A stretch of DNA of 64,000 bases from Okapia johnstoni (GCA_024291935.2 CM044315.1:75002385-75066384), one strand, 5' to 3'. Shown: positions 22,385-33,375, counted from the stretch's first letter. Notes: generated by a model not told the origin, from the sequence alone. Numbers and translations: made by a program.

Positions 22385-22847
22385 TAAAAAAATATTTGTT
22401 TTTTTCTGTGCTGTGTCTTCTTTGCTGTACGTTGGGCTTTCTCTAGTTGTGGCAAGCAGAAGCTAGTCTCTAGTTGTGTTGTGTGGGCTTCTCATTGTGG
22501 TGGCTTCTCGTGTCTTGGAGCATGGGCTCTAGGGTGCAGGCTTCAGTAGTTGTGGAGCATGGGCTTAGTTGCCCTGTGGCATGTGGAATCTTCCTGGACT
22601 TGGGATTGAACCCTTGTCCCTTGCGTTGGTAGGCAGATTTTTAACAACGTGTGTGTGTGTGCGTGCGCCGCATGCATGCCTGCTCAGTTGCTCAGTTGTG
22701 TCTAACTGTTTACGACTCCATGGACTGTAGCTTGTCAGGGTCCTCTGTCAATGGAATTTTCCAGGCAAGAATACTGGAGTGGGTTGCCATTTTCCACTCC
22801 AGGGCTTAATTACTGGATCACCAGGAAAGTCCTGTGTGGCCTCCTTT
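22385..22847 (-). mobile_element. CHR-2 SINE interrupted by a Bov-A unit
   Basis: Antisense CHR-2: 'gggctttctctagttgtggc', 'cttctcattgtggtggcttc', 'gggcttagttgccctgtggc', and the head remnant 'actggatcaccaggaaagtc' at the right. A Bov-A unit (22649-22803) separates the last about 45 bases from the rest. Confidence 0.85.
22649..22803 (-). mobile_element. Bov-A SINE unit with GT-rich tail, nested in CHR-2
   Basis: A (GT)n/GC-rich run at 22649-22680, then 'gctcagttgctcagttgtgt' and a Bov-A body ending 'gggttgccattttccactcc'. The tRNA-like head is absent. It is younger than the CHR-2 copy that it splits. Confidence 0.8.
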
Positions 22848-24049
22848 TAAGTATAATTGAGATCTCAGCTGGACACCAGCTTTGCATCCTTTTGGAATGG
22901 CCTATGTGAAAGTGTCCTGTCCCGTTGGTGGAAAACAGAATGAAAAGCAGAGGACAAGATAGGGACTTCCATCTTCTACACATCAGGCTTGAAACTTAAA
23001 ATCTCTGAGACATTTAAAACAATTTTAATTTTCAGTGATTTAAAATTACGGCTTCAGCAGTGCCTATTGCTTAAGAAAAGCTAATATCCAGGTGTTCTAA
23101 TATTTTATCTTGGTGTAGCTATCACTCAAATGTCAAAAGCTCATTATAAATGTCATAAACAAAATCAGTATTGAGTAAGGAAGATCATGATATTAACCGC
23201 AAGTGCTGCACTTTTGTTGTGATTTGACATTATATTTGGTGACTGCTTGACATGTTTTCATTGTATCAAGTTGTAATTAATCAAATCTTTCAGTGACACC
23301 TCACTCTCTCTCAGAGACTATAATTGTACTACTTAATGGTGACTTAGTTCTTTTTTTGGGAAGGAATAGTATGCAAAAATCGGCAGATAGTTAGACTGTT
23401 ACCAGGTAATGAGTTTTCTCTTGTCTCATCAGTCTAAAGAAATGCCAAACTAAGGATGGATGAAATATATTATGTGTGTTTGTATGTGTATATATTTTTT
23501 TATTCTGCTGAACTCAGTTTTGTTTAGAAGAGAAATGCAAGTATTGGCTGGGGAAGTAGGAAATTTGAGCTAAATATGTGATTTTCTATTTGACTTATTC
23601 TTGGAGAGAAGGGATCAGGGCAGGTTCATGTTAGGACTTTTAAAGATGTTTTTAAAAATAGGAGATGGTCAATAACTACAGAGATATTTGAATACCCCTG
23701 GTTTTCTCATCTCAATTTGCCCAACTGAAAGCAAAGAGTTGGATAAGCAGATGCCTTTAGTACCTTCCAAGGCTCGTGTTGCTAAGATTTTAAATAGCAT
23801 TCTAAAAAGAACTGCTTCTTTCTGCAAAGCTGCTTCTCATTTTATGGATGCTTATAGATCACCAGTGGGCTTCCTTTACATTCCACCTGTTAGAACTTTA
23901 TGAATAGTGAATGCAAACAGTCTTGGGCTATATAAACTCATGTCTCTTTTGCATAGGATTTTCCCTTGCCCTGAGATTCCTTTCTGTTCCTTCTCTATTT
24001 ACCTTTTGTCCTCTGTTAAGGAAGAATTAAGTATTTCTTTTCTTTCCCC
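22848..24049. other. Unassigned non-coding sequence
   Basis: About 1.2 kb without a recognised repeat. The 71-codon frame at 23688-23903 has a readable but unrecognised product and no promoter or splice support. Nothing else stands out. Confidence 0.5.
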
Positions 24050-24240
24050 ATCCATTGCATTTCATAGATCTTAGCACACTGGATCCTGATTATTTCTTTG
24101 TACCTATTTGTCTCACCATGAAATGCAGACTTTATTTCATAGGCAGATTGTTTTATGTTATAATGTCTACAGCAATCAATACCTTGACAAATTTGGTGCT
24201 ATGTAAATATTTACTGAATATTTGTTGAAGTTTATTGATC
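24050..24240 (+). mobile_element. L2 LINE 3' fragment
   Basis: Order of blocks fits the L2 3' end: 'tctcaccatgaaatgcagac', a decayed middle, then 'atatttactgaatatttgtt'. Moderately convincing by eye. Confidence 0.45.
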
Positions 24241-24306
24241 TCTGAAAAAAAAAAACTTTTAAATTTGAAAGGGATAGAAATTAAAGTTGGGGGTAGTACC
24301 TAAGGC

Positions 24307-24581
24307 GAAGAAGGCAATGGCAACCCACTCCAGTACTCTTGCCTAGACAATCCCATGGATGGAGGAGCCTGGTAGGCTGCGGTCCATGGGGTTGCAAAGA
24401 GTCGGACACGACTGAGCGACTTCACTTTCACTTTTCACTTTCATGCATTGGAGAAGGCAATGGCAACCCACTCCAGTGTTCTTGCCTGGAGAATCCCAAG
24501 GACAGGGGAGCCGGGTGGGCTGCCGTCTATGGGGTTGCACAGAGTCAGACATGACTGAAGCGACTTAGCAGCAGCAGCAAC
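24307..24581 (+). mobile_element. Bov-A2 SINE (dimer)
   Basis: Two Bov-A units (about 24307-24420 and 24455-24570) are joined by a 'ttcactttcacttttcactt' linker and followed by a (GCA)n tail. A perfect 12-bp duplication 'agtacctaaggc' lies at 24295-24306 and 24582-24593. The units are close to the family sequence, so this is a young insertion. Confidence 0.95.
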
Positions 24582-24639
24582 AGTACCTAAGGCATGACTT
24601 AAAACTCTCTTCTTCAGAATACAAAGGCTAAGTTACAGA

Positions 24640-25415
24640 CCATCAAAATTCTATGGAAATGAGTGGTGAAACTATATGAATTGGAGTAGGGGGTAAACTT
24701 TTTATTTTAACTTTTAAAATGTTGTAGTCAGTAGCCTTGTTGAAGCTTTCACTAGTGAATTTGGAATGTATGTCTTTATCATTCTTAATGAGTTTCTAGC
24801 TAAAGCTTTATCAGCTTTCTTGATCATTTCAAGAGTTACGTTTTGATTTCACCAAATTTCTATAGTTTCTCTGTTTTATATTTTATTCATTTCCACTCTA
24901 ATATTATTATCTCACATTTTCTGCTTACTTTGTGTTTGTTTTTACTATTCTTTGCCAGCTTCTTGAAGTGGGTTAGATTATTAATTTTATATTTTTTCAT
25001 TTTAATTAAAGCAATTACTCCTAGCTTCATTGTGGTATAAAAGATTGTAAGATATTTAAAATGTGCAATATGATGAATTGGTATATGTTTGCATCATGAA
25101 TTCTCCCCACTGAGTTTATTAATAAAGTATTTACAGCTATAGAAAAGTGAAAGTGAAAGTGGCTCAGTCGTGTCTGACTCTTTGCAACCCCATGGACTCT
25201 CCATGAGATTCTCCAGGCCAGAATACTGGAGTGGGTAGCCTTTCCCTTCGCCAGGGGATCTTCCCAACCCAGGGATCGAACCCTGGTCTCCCACATGGCA
25301 GGCAGATTCCTTACCAGCTGAGCCACAAGGGAGGCTTTACAGCTATAAGTTTCACTTTAAGGACGGTTTTAGCTGCATCACATTTTATTTTTATTATTTA
25401 GCCTTGTTTTCTACA
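24640..25415 (-). mobile_element. L1 LINE ORF2 fragment, interrupted
   Basis: Antisense of the ORF2 endonuclease/RT boundary: 'cagctttcttgatcatttca', 'ttttgatttcaccaaatttc', 'ttgccagcttcttgaagtgg', and after the SINE 'agctgcatcacattttattt'. Open antisense pieces are fragments only. A Bov-tA (25142-25335) splits it. Confidence 0.7.
25142..25335 (-). mobile_element. Bov-tA SINE
   Basis: Antisense. Tail at the left ('gtgaaagtggctcagtcgtg'), head at the right ('agctgagccacaagggaggc'). A perfect 12-bp duplication 'tttacagctata' lies at 25130-25141 and 25336-25347. Confidence 0.95.
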
Positions 25416-26291
25416 TGTGACCCCTTTGTTTGCTTTGCTAAGTGATCAGTCAATAATTTGTGGAGCACCTGTGCTGAAACACCTCAAGCCCTTAAGGCTT
25501 CCACCCTTTTGCCAATGGATCAATGTGAAGGTTGGAAAGTTAGTTCTCAAGTTTATTTTGGCTTTTACTTTTTGCCAGCCTTTCTCAAGTCTCCCAGTCT
25601 TCTGATCCATGCTTATAGTTTTCCAGTGAGCCAGGGAGGGCTATGTGGCAAGTTTATTTCAGTCCTACTCTGACCTTTGCATTTCCAGAATTTCTTTTAA
25701 TGGCTAACTGTTCCATTATAGCCTTAGTTGAAAGTGCAACCTCAGACCAGCAAAACTGTAGGATTTCCCGACTTGTTTTCTATCAAGTTAACTACTTTTA
25801 ACTAAAAAGCTGTGGGCTTTTGTTCTGTGTCCCAAATCAAGGCCGCCTGTCTAGTAGCATAGTTGCTGGATATTTTTTAGTCTTCCTCACATTGACAAAA
25901 CTGTAGTTCTCATCTATGGAGCTAGAAAGTGGGATGAAAGCAGCCTCATGCAGGAAGGCTGCAGACTTCTGTTATTCTTACCCAAATCTCTAACAAATTT
26001 TCAAGAATAAATGCTTTTTATTCTGTCGTGTGCCTTTTGCTTAACTTCCAGAGACCCGAAATGGTTGTTTTGGACAGCTGTGTTCAGTTTTGTACTCGTG
26101 TTTTGTGGAGAGGATTCATTTACTCCTTCACAATGTCATAGCCAGAAATTCTTTCTGCAGCGCTTAAATGCAAATACTTGCTATAGAGAAGAGCAGCAGT
26201 GGCACCAATATATTCATGTATTTTACAGTGCCTGTGTAGCCCCTTCCTTATCTTGCAGTCCTTTCTCTCAACTTTTTTCCAGAAAGGTAGA
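25416..26291. other. Unassigned non-coding sequence
   Basis: No recognised repeat. Short open frames at 25417-25605, 25458-25673 and 26011-26295 have no recognisable products; the last runs into a MIR, which argues against it being a gene. Confidence 0.5.
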
Positions 26292-26512
26292 ATGATATAG
26301 TAGGAAGAGGAAAAACTTTGGAGATTGACAGCCCTGGGTATAGATCTTAATAATATCTCTGTACTTGTGGGAATTTAATTTCTCTGAATCTCAGTTTACA
26401 AATCTGTAAGGTGGATGCAATAATAGTTACCTCATTTGGTGTTTATGTGATAACATTTTCAGAATACCTAATACAGTGTCTGGCATATGGTAGATAACTA
26501 GTCAATCACTGT
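26292..26512 (+). mobile_element. MIR SINE
   Basis: Recognised from 'atatagtaggaagaggaaaa' at the head, 'tctgaatctcagtttacaaa' in the core and 'cagtgtctggcatatggtag' near the 3' end. Confidence 0.75.
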
Positions 26513-26809
26513 TTTCTCTTCTCTTTCCTTCTCTTATCTATCATCACAGTTTCTGAAGCACATAGATTCAGCAAGATGCTATTTATAGGTCAAAGAACTC
26601 AAAGGACTCTGTTATTAAGAGCAGTCAAATAAGCAGAAAAACAGGTTCCTTTCCACTATTAATATAGAAATACAGTACTGTACTTTACATTTTCCATTGT
26701 GGGCCAATGACCACGTGGCCTTGCCCACATGTTGGCATTTGAACTTCTTTTCACTATGAAGTGAAAACTTTTTGAATGCACATTTAGTTATGCCATTTAC
26801 TGGTTTCAA

Positions 26810-27415
26810 ATGAGCCCTTAGGATAAAGCCAAAGCTCCTCAAAATAACATGCAGGATCCTTCATGAGTTGGCCACTCTGTATGCTTCTACCCTCAGTTAT
26901 CCCTGTTCTTCCTAAGTTTTAACCTTACTGTAATTTTCCCTGACCAAAGTAAAGTGGAAGTTGCTCAGTCGTGTCTGATTTTTTGGGACCCTGGAGACTA
27001 CAGCCTGACAGACTTCTCTGTCCATGGGATTCTCCAGGCAAGAATACTGGAGTGGGTCGCCATTCACTTCTCCAGGAGATCATCCCAACTCAGGGACTGA
27101 ACCCAGGTCTCCTGCATTGCAGACAGATTCTTTACCATCTGAGCCACCAGGGAAGCCCCTGACTATGCCAGGCTTTCATTTTTCCATTCCCTTTGCTCAT
27201 ATTGCTCCCTCTGTATGTATTCAGGAATTCTGTCATCATTTATTTGATCATTTCTTATTCATCTTTCAGCTCAGTGCCTATCCTCTCAGCACACTATGTT
27301 ATAAAGAACATTGTGTGTGTGTCTTTTCCATTAGACTGAGAGCTACTTGAGAGCAGAGATAATATTTAATTTAATATTTGTATCTCCACTGCCTTGATCA
27401 TAATTTCCTCATACA
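26810..27415 (+). mobile_element. L2 LINE 3' end, split by a SINE
   Basis: L2 blocks on the left: 'aggataaagccaaagctcct', 'gatccttcatgagttggcca'. On the right: 'tagactgagagctacttgag' and 'tatctccactgccttgatca'. The pieces join cleanly across the Bov-tA at 26945-27156. Confidence 0.75.
26945..27156 (-). mobile_element. Bov-tA SINE nested in L2
   Basis: Antisense. Tail 'gttgctcagtcgtgtctgat' at the left, head 'ctgagccaccagggaagccc' at the right. A 7-bp duplication 'ccctgac' lies at 26938-26944 and 27157-27163. Confidence 0.9.
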
Positions 27416-28082
27416 AATGAGAGAACTTACCCCACACAACATAAAAGATGATGGATGGTATAACAACTATCTCAATATAGCAATGAGTTTTGACACAATT
27501 ATAACTTTCTAAAGTCCAAACCCATTTTGCTTAATCAGAAAAGAAATAAAAACAATCCAGCTGTGTCTAACAAAAGAAATGCTGCCTTCTTCCTCCTCTG
27601 GTAAGGGAGTTAGGGAAACAGTATATTTCTTGTTTGCTATTTTGGCATGATTGAGATTCAGACTTGGATTCCTACAACATGAGGACTGGTAATTGTGCTT
27701 CTCATCAACACAGGTGTGGGATTTTAGGTGAGAGCATCTTATTTTCATAGAAGAGCTATTTCAGTGCTATGTCCCTCATTATAGTAAACTGTTGACAACC
27801 ACTGATGTGATTACAGACAGTAGCTTTCTGTTTAAGGGAAATGTTGGGCAGTTTCTGGTAGATTTCTGACACGCCATTACAAAATTCTTTCTGTTTAGCA
27901 GGTAGAAGGAATAGAAATGGATGTGAACACATTAGTATGAGAATTGCATGTAAAAAAATATACAGCAGAGTTCAATTTATTTCTACAATAATAAGCTGGA
28001 AAGTAACTTGACAATTATTTCTCCTTCTATTGCTTGTTTTTTTTTTTCTGTGACGAACATTCCAATATAAAATCAACTTGGG
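27416..28082. other. Unassigned non-coding sequence
   Basis: No recognised family. AT-rich, with a T-run near 28034-28048. No convincing frame. Confidence 0.45.
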
Positions 28083-28235
28083 TAGAATAATGACCTATAT
28101 GGGAAAACAATCTAAAAGAGAGTGGATATATGTATAGCTATAACTGATTCACTTTGCTATATAGCAGAAACTAACACAGCATTGTAAATCAACTATACTC
28201 CAACAAAATTGTTTTTAAATTAGAAGAAAATAAAC
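28083..28235 (+). mobile_element. L1 3'-UTR, strongly 5'-truncated
   Basis: Ruminant L1 3' UTR: 'aagagagtggatatatgtat', 'actgattcactttgctatat', 'gtaaatcaactatactccaa', followed by an A/T-rich tail. Confidence 0.8.
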
Positions 28236-28391
28236 TTATTTGGATGCCTTTTAGTAAATAACAGCCTGTGCTTCTCATATAGGAACTAAAATTAAATCAT
28301 TTCTTAGGTGGTAGTGAGTATTTTATAGTTCTCTATGTAAAAGAAAGAATAAAAAGTTACATAATTTTTGATGAAATAAAAAAGGCCAGCA

Positions 28392-28535
28392 TAAGAGTTA
28401 AAGGATATAAATTCTAGTACTTACAGTTGTACTTAGTAATTAATAATTGTATGACCTTAACAAATTATAAGTACTTGGGGCTTCATTTTACTCAGCTATA
28501 TAAACTAATGATGGTGATACTCTCTACTGTTTATT
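28392..28535 (+). mobile_element. MIR SINE (sense)
   Basis: MIR order: 'aattgtatgaccttaacaaa', 'cttcattttactcagctata', 'aaactaatgatggtgatact'. Decayed. Confidence 0.6.
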
Positions 28536-28539
28536 GAAT

Positions 28540-28725
28540 ATCTAAAATGGGCTTTGATCTATGTGTGCAGTATAAATTATGTCATTGCATATTTATAGTA
28601 TGCTAATTACTAACTGTATCCCCATTTAACAGATAAGGAAACTGATGTTCAGGAAGGTTAAGTAACCTGCTCGAGGCTGCATAACGAGTAAAAGATCAGG
28701 ACAAAACCCTACATCTTTTGGTCTT
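28540..28725 (-). mobile_element. MIR SINE (antisense)
   Basis: Antisense MIR: 'gtatccccatttaacagata', 'aggaaggttaagtaacctgc', 'gaggctgcataacgagtaaa'. It faces the sense MIR just upstream. Confidence 0.75.
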
Positions 28726-29225
28726 CCATGTCTTTACTCTTTTTTCTTTACTTCTCTTCTTTTAGTCTCAGTGATGCTAGTAATCTGTTTTGCAGAGTTA
28801 CAGTAATGAACTAATAGATTTGAAGGAACTTTTATGCAAACACATTTAGGACATTGTTACTTCTACTTAAATTTCAATTTGGTATCATTGAATTGAAATG
28901 GGATTTTTTCTATTAATGTAAAGTGGAGAAACTCTACACAAATTTGTGTTCTTGTATGGCTTAAAAGTTAATTTTTAACTTTTCCTGAATGCTACTTTTT
29001 TTTCCTACTACGCCTGCAAAGTTGTATTCTATACTGTTATGTCCTTATAAAATTTGTGCTTAAATTTTTCATACCTCTATTTTCATAAATTTTAAGGATA
29101 GGTCTATATATGCTGAAGAGAATAGAAAGCTTTTAAGCAATATCTGAATATACAATTTGAACAGTGTTTAAACATGAATTATATTATTTGTTTTTTCAAA
29201 ACTACTTTCTTGTTTTGATAACTGA
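28726..29225. other. Unassigned AT-rich non-coding sequence
   Basis: No recognised repeat, frame or RNA gene. Confidence 0.45.
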
Positions 29226-29229
29226 GAAA

Positions 29230-29372
29230 TGAATATCTTTATTTCCACCTTACAAATGAGACACCTAGGCTTTAGAGAAGCTTTCTCTTGTTGACAAAGC
29301 ATATTAGTGGCAGAGGTCAAGAACCCAGGACTTCTATTCCAATTATAGTGTGCTTTCTATTATTCTAATACT
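29230..29372 (-). mobile_element. MIR SINE (antisense)
   Basis: 'tttccaccttacaaatgaga' and 'ttagtggcagaggtcaagaa' are the antisense MIR core. It abuts a sense MIR that starts at 29383. Confidence 0.65.
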
Positions 29373-29566
29373 GAGTTTTTGAGGCAGCTATGGTATAGTG
29401 GTTACTCTTACAGGCTCCTGAATTAAACTTCTTGGGTTCAAATTTTGACTCATTTGTATGCCCTTGGGCAAATTATTGGTCAGATAATTGGGATGATTAA
29501 ATATTCAACCTCTTGGTAACTCCAGCTTTTCATCTAGAAAATGAAGATTGTAATAATATCTATTAT

Positions 29567-30064
29567 CAGTTCAGTTCAGTAGCTCAGCTATGTCTGACTC
29601 TTTGTGACCCCATGGACTGCAGCATACCAGGCCTCCCTGTCTATCATCAATCCCAAAGTTTACTCAAACTCATGTCCATTGAGTCAGTGATGCCATCCAA
29701 CCATCTCATCCTCTGTCATCCCCTTTTCCTCCTGCCTTCAATCTTTCCCAGCATCAGAGTCTTTCCAAATGAGTCAGTTCTACGATCAGGTGGCCAAAAT
29801 ATTGGAGTTTCAGCTTCAGCATCAGTCCTTCCAATGAACACCCAGGACTGATCTCCTTTAGGATGGACTGGTTGGATCTCCTTGCAGTCCAAGGGACTCT
29901 CAAGAGTCTTCTCCAACACCACAGTTCAGAAGCATCAATTCTTCGGCGCTCAGCTTTCTTTATAGTCCAGCTCTCACATCCATACCTGACTGCTGGAAAA
30001 ACCATAGCCTTGACTAGACAGACCTTTCTGGCAAAGTATTGTCTCTGCTTTTTAATATGCTGTC
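29567..30064 (-). mobile_element. BovB 3' end (unit 1 of a tandem pair)
   Basis: Antisense BovB tail, from 'ttcagttcagtagctcagc' at the left to 'tctgctttttaatatgctgt' at the right, covering the C-terminal RT region and tail. The antisense frame 29754-30005 carries the YGCESWTIKKAERRRIDASE block. The same about 500-base segment follows at 30065. Confidence 0.88.
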
Positions 30065-30888
30065 TCAGTTCAGTTCAGTTGCTCAGTTGTGTCCGACTCT
30101 TTGCGACCACATGAACAACAACACACAGGGCCTCCCTGTCCATCACCAACTCCGGGAGCCTACCTGAACCTGTGTCCATTGAGTTGGTGATGCCATTCAA
30201 CCATCTCATCCTCCGTCATCCCCTTCTCCTTCTGCCCTCAATGTTTCCCGGCACTAGGGTCTTTTCGAACGAGTCAGCTTTTCGGATAAGGTAGCCAAAG
30301 TATTGGAGTTTCAGCTTCAACATGAGTCCCTCCAGTGAACACCCAGGACTGATCTCCTTTAGGATCGACTGGTTGGATTTCCTTTCAGTCCAAGGGACTC
30401 TCAAGAGTCTTCTCCAACACCACAGTTTAAAAGCATCAATTCTTTGGCTCTCAGCTTTCTTTATAGTCCAACTCTCATATCCATACATACATGACTATTG
30501 GAAAAACCATAACCTTACCTAGATGGAAATTTGTTGGCCAAGTAATGTCTCTGCTTTTTAACATGCAGTCTAGGTTGGTCATAACTTTCCTTCCAAGGAG
30601 TAAGCGTCTTTTAATTTCATGGCTGCAGTCACCATCTGCACTGATTTTGGAGCCCAGAAAAATAGTCTGACACTGTTTCCACTGTTTCCCCATCTATTTC
30701 CCATGAAGAGTTGGGACCAGATGCCATGATCTTAATTTTCTGAATGCTGAGTTTTAAGCCAACTTTTTCACTCTCCTCTTTCACTTTCATCAAGAGGCTT
30801 TTTAGTTCTTCTTCACTTTCTGCCATAAAGGTAGTGATATCTGCCTATCTGAGGCTATTGATATTTCTCCGGTAATCTTAATTCCAGC

Positions 30889-31314
30889 TTATGCTTCCTC
30901 CAGCCCAACATGTCTCATGATGTACTCTGCATAGAAGTTAAATAAGCAGGGTGACAATATACAGCCTTGACCAACTCCTTTCCCTGTTTGGAACCAGTCT
31001 GTTGTTCCATGTCCAGTTCTAACTGTTGCTTCCTGACCTGCATACAGATTTCTCAAGAGGCAGGTCAGGTGGTCTGGTATTCCCATCTCTTTAAGAATTT
31101 TCCACAGTTTATTTTGATCCACACAGTCAAAGGCTTTGGCATAGTCAATAAAACAGAAGTAGATGTTTTTCTGGAACTCTCTTGCTTTTTCAATGATCCA
31201 ACGTATGTTGGCAATTTGATCTCTAGTTCCTCTGCCTTTTCTAAAAGCAGCTTGAACATCTGGAATTTCACGGTTCATGTAGTGTTGAAGCCTTGTTTGG
31301 AGAATTTTGAGCAT
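30889..31314 (-). pseudogene. BovB RT fingers/palm pseudogene
   Basis: A 141-codon antisense piece with the DYAKAFDCVDQNKLWKIL block, which holds the first catalytic Asp, and the GVGQGCILSPCLFNF block (family form usually GVRQGC). The frame ends before the YADD region, so no full RT can be made. Confidence 0.78.
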
Positions 31315-31833
31315 TAATTTGCTAGCGTGTGAGATGAGTGCAATTGTGCAGTAGTTTGAGCATTCTTTGGCATTGCCTTTCTTTGGGATTGGAATGAAAA
31401 CTGACCTTTTTCAGTCCTGTGGGTACTGCTGAGTTTTTCATATTTGCTGGCATATTGAGTGCAGCAGTTTCATAGCATCACCTTTTAGGATTTGAAATAG
31501 CTCAACTGGAATTCCATCACCTCCTCTAGCTTTGTTCATAGTGATGCTTCCTAAGGCCTACTTGACTTAGCATTCCAGGATGGTCTCCCTCTAAGTGAGT
31601 GATCATACCATTGTGCTTATCTATCTTTTTGCCTTTTCATGCTGTTCATGGGGTTTCAAGACAGAATAATGAAGTGGTATGCCATTCCCTTCTCCAACGG
31701 ATCACATTTTGTCAGAACTCTCCACCATGACCTGTCTGTCTTGGGTGGCCCTACGTGGTCTGCTACAGGGTTGGGGGCACTGAGGGTAGCAGTGCCTGCA
31801 TGGGACCTTTTGAAGGAGGTTGCCATTGTCTTC

Positions 31834-32116
31834 TGGAGAAGGCAATGGCACCCCACCCAGTACTCTTGCCTGGAAAATCCCATGGATGGAGGAGCCTGGT
31901 AGGCTGCAGTCCATGGGGTCGCTACGAATTGGACACGACTGAGCAACTTCACTTTCACTTTTCACTTTAATGCATTGGAGAAGGAAATGGCAACCCACCC
32001 CAGTATTCTTCCTTGGATAATCCCAGGGGCGGGGGAGCCTGGTGGGCTACCCTCTATGGGGGTCGCACAGAGTCGGACACGACTGAAGCTACTTAGCAGC
32101 AGCAGCAGCAGCAGCA
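31834..32116 (+). mobile_element. Bov-A2 SINE (dimer) in BovB leader
   Basis: Two Bov-A units with a 'ttcactttcacttttcactt' linker and a (GCA)n tail. A perfect 12-bp duplication 'gccattgtcttc' lies at 31822-31833 and 32117-32128. Confidence 0.94.
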
Positions 32117-32143
32117 GCCATTGTCTTCATTACCTCCACCATA

Positions 32144-32365
32144 TTTTAAGAAAGAAAGAAATTGAAGTCACTCAGTCGTGTCTGACTCTTTGCAACCCCA
32201 TGGACTGTAGCCTGCCAAGATCCTCTGTCCATGGGGTTTTCTAAGCAAGAATACTGGAGTGGGTTGCCATTTTCTTCTCCAGGAGATCTTCCCAACCCAG
32301 AGTTGAACCCAGGTCTCCGGCATTGTAGGCAGACGCTTTACCATCTGAGCCACCAGGGAAGTCTC
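32144..32365 (-). mobile_element. Bov-tA SINE in BovB leader
   Basis: Antisense, with a (GAAA)n-like start, tail 'gaagtcactcagtcgtgtct' and head 'ctgagccaccagggaagtct'. An 8-bp duplication 'ccaccata' lies at 32136-32143 and 32366-32373. Confidence 0.92.
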
Positions 32366-32639
32366 CCACCATAGTTTGGCCCCAGGTAAATAACAGGGAG
32401 TGAACACAGCCCCACCCATCAACAGAAAATTGGATTAAAGATTTACTGAGCTTGGCCCTGCCTCTCAGAACAAGACCCAGTTTCCCCCTCAGTCTGTCTC
32501 TCCCTCTTATCCTTCTCCATCAAAGGGCAGACAGGCTGAAAATATCATTGTAATGAGTTTTAAATGGGGTAGTACTTGAGGAATTACTGACATAGTAGCT
32601 AATACACAGTAAGCACTCAATAAAATTTTTAACACTTAT

Positions 32640-33212
32640 TTTTTCACATTATTTTAATATTATGAGATTTAGTTATACAATAATGTGGGTCATTTGTGTA
32701 GCTTTTTAAAAGAAACCTTCAGTTCATTTACTCAGTTCTCTAGCATGTCTCCTACTGCTGGGTGTTTCCTAGGCATGAAGTATACAGGAGTATAGACACT
32801 AGAGTTTCTCCTCTTAAGGAGCTACTCCTTTCTATGAAAAAATTTAAGGCATAGATGAATGAGAAGACCATTTTACTGACTTCTGCAGACACCTGACTTT
32901 AGAAAAATCTACTTGATTGATGTGTTGATTTAATTTGGTGTTAAACTAACTTTGTTTTTTTATTGTCATTGTGAAAATTATTTTATTTAAAGAATTATTG
33001 TATATTTTACGGAGAGTATCCCTTTTAGAAACCGTGTAACAAAAATTAGAAATACAGTCCAAATTAATACTTTGGTGGATTAACTGAGATATATTTTACA
33101 TAAAAACAGATCTCCTTAGCCTCTTTTTAGAAAAATTCAGAGTAGAAAATCTTTGTAATTATAATACTTTGTAATACTTTGTAATTATATACTATTGATT
33201 ATAATGATGTCA
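32640..33212. other. Unassigned AT-rich non-coding sequence
   Basis: No recognised family. No meaningful frame. Confidence 0.45.
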
Positions 33213-33375
33213 GTAAATTTATTAAGTGTTTACTGTATACCGAAAATTACAATAGGTGCATTAAAAGATAGTATAAATCCTCAAAAACACTATGAAAGTA
33301 GGGTTATTTCTGTTTAACAGATGGGGGAACTGAGGCTTAATGAGGTGAAATAACTTGCATAGCATAATTTGTAGA
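33213..33375 (-). mobile_element. MIR SINE (antisense)
   Basis: 'taagtgtttactgtataccg', 'tgtttaacagatgggggaac' and 'tgaggcttaatgaggtgaaa' give the antisense MIR core. A G-rich homopolymer run follows at 33439-33448. Confidence 0.7.

Larger units (their letters stand above)
30065..32540 (-). mobile_element. BovB LINE with inverted 5' part and internal deletion
   Basis: 30065-31757 reads antisense: tail, RT, then a jump near 31617 from the RT N-terminal side directly to the 5' leader, so the endonuclease and linker are missing. 31758-32540 reads in the opposite (sense) direction and holds the 5'-most leader, split by two SINEs. This is the arrangement left by twin priming. Antisense frames 30889-31314 and 30629-30826 carry RT fingers and thumb pieces; the catalytic box between them is damaged (TATCACTACC on the + strand near 30831-30840). 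Confidence 0.8.
31758..32540 (+). mobile_element. Inverted BovB 5' leader segment
   Basis: Sense-strand leader: 'ggcactgagggtagcagtgc', then after two SINEs 'ccaggtaaataacagggagt' and 'attggattaaagatttactg'. The last stretch is also sense at 6283 in BovB copy A, where it lies upstream of 'gggccacccaagac'. Here that later stretch is antisense at about 31735-31752, which proves the orientation switch. Confidence 0.8.
29383..32635 (+). mobile_element. MIR SINE split by a 3 kb BovB block
   Basis: The head and core lie at 29383-29560 ('ctatggtatagtggttactc', 'tgcccttgggcaaattattg') and the 3' end at 32541-32635 ('cacagtaagcactcaataaa'). The short 'aatatc' repeat at 29555-29560 and 32541-32546 marks the insertion point of the BovB block, probably as part of a longer, now imperfect target duplication. 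Confidence 0.7.

Noticed and set aside
23688..23903. 71-codon frame in unassigned sequence
   Set aside because: Short, unrecognised and without promoter, splice or conservation evidence; length is unremarkable for chance.
26011..26295. 94-codon frame
   Set aside because: It ends in a MIR and has no recognisable domain; within chance expectation.
29513..29851. 112-codon sense frame
   Set aside because: It starts in a MIR and continues through an antisense BovB 3' end.
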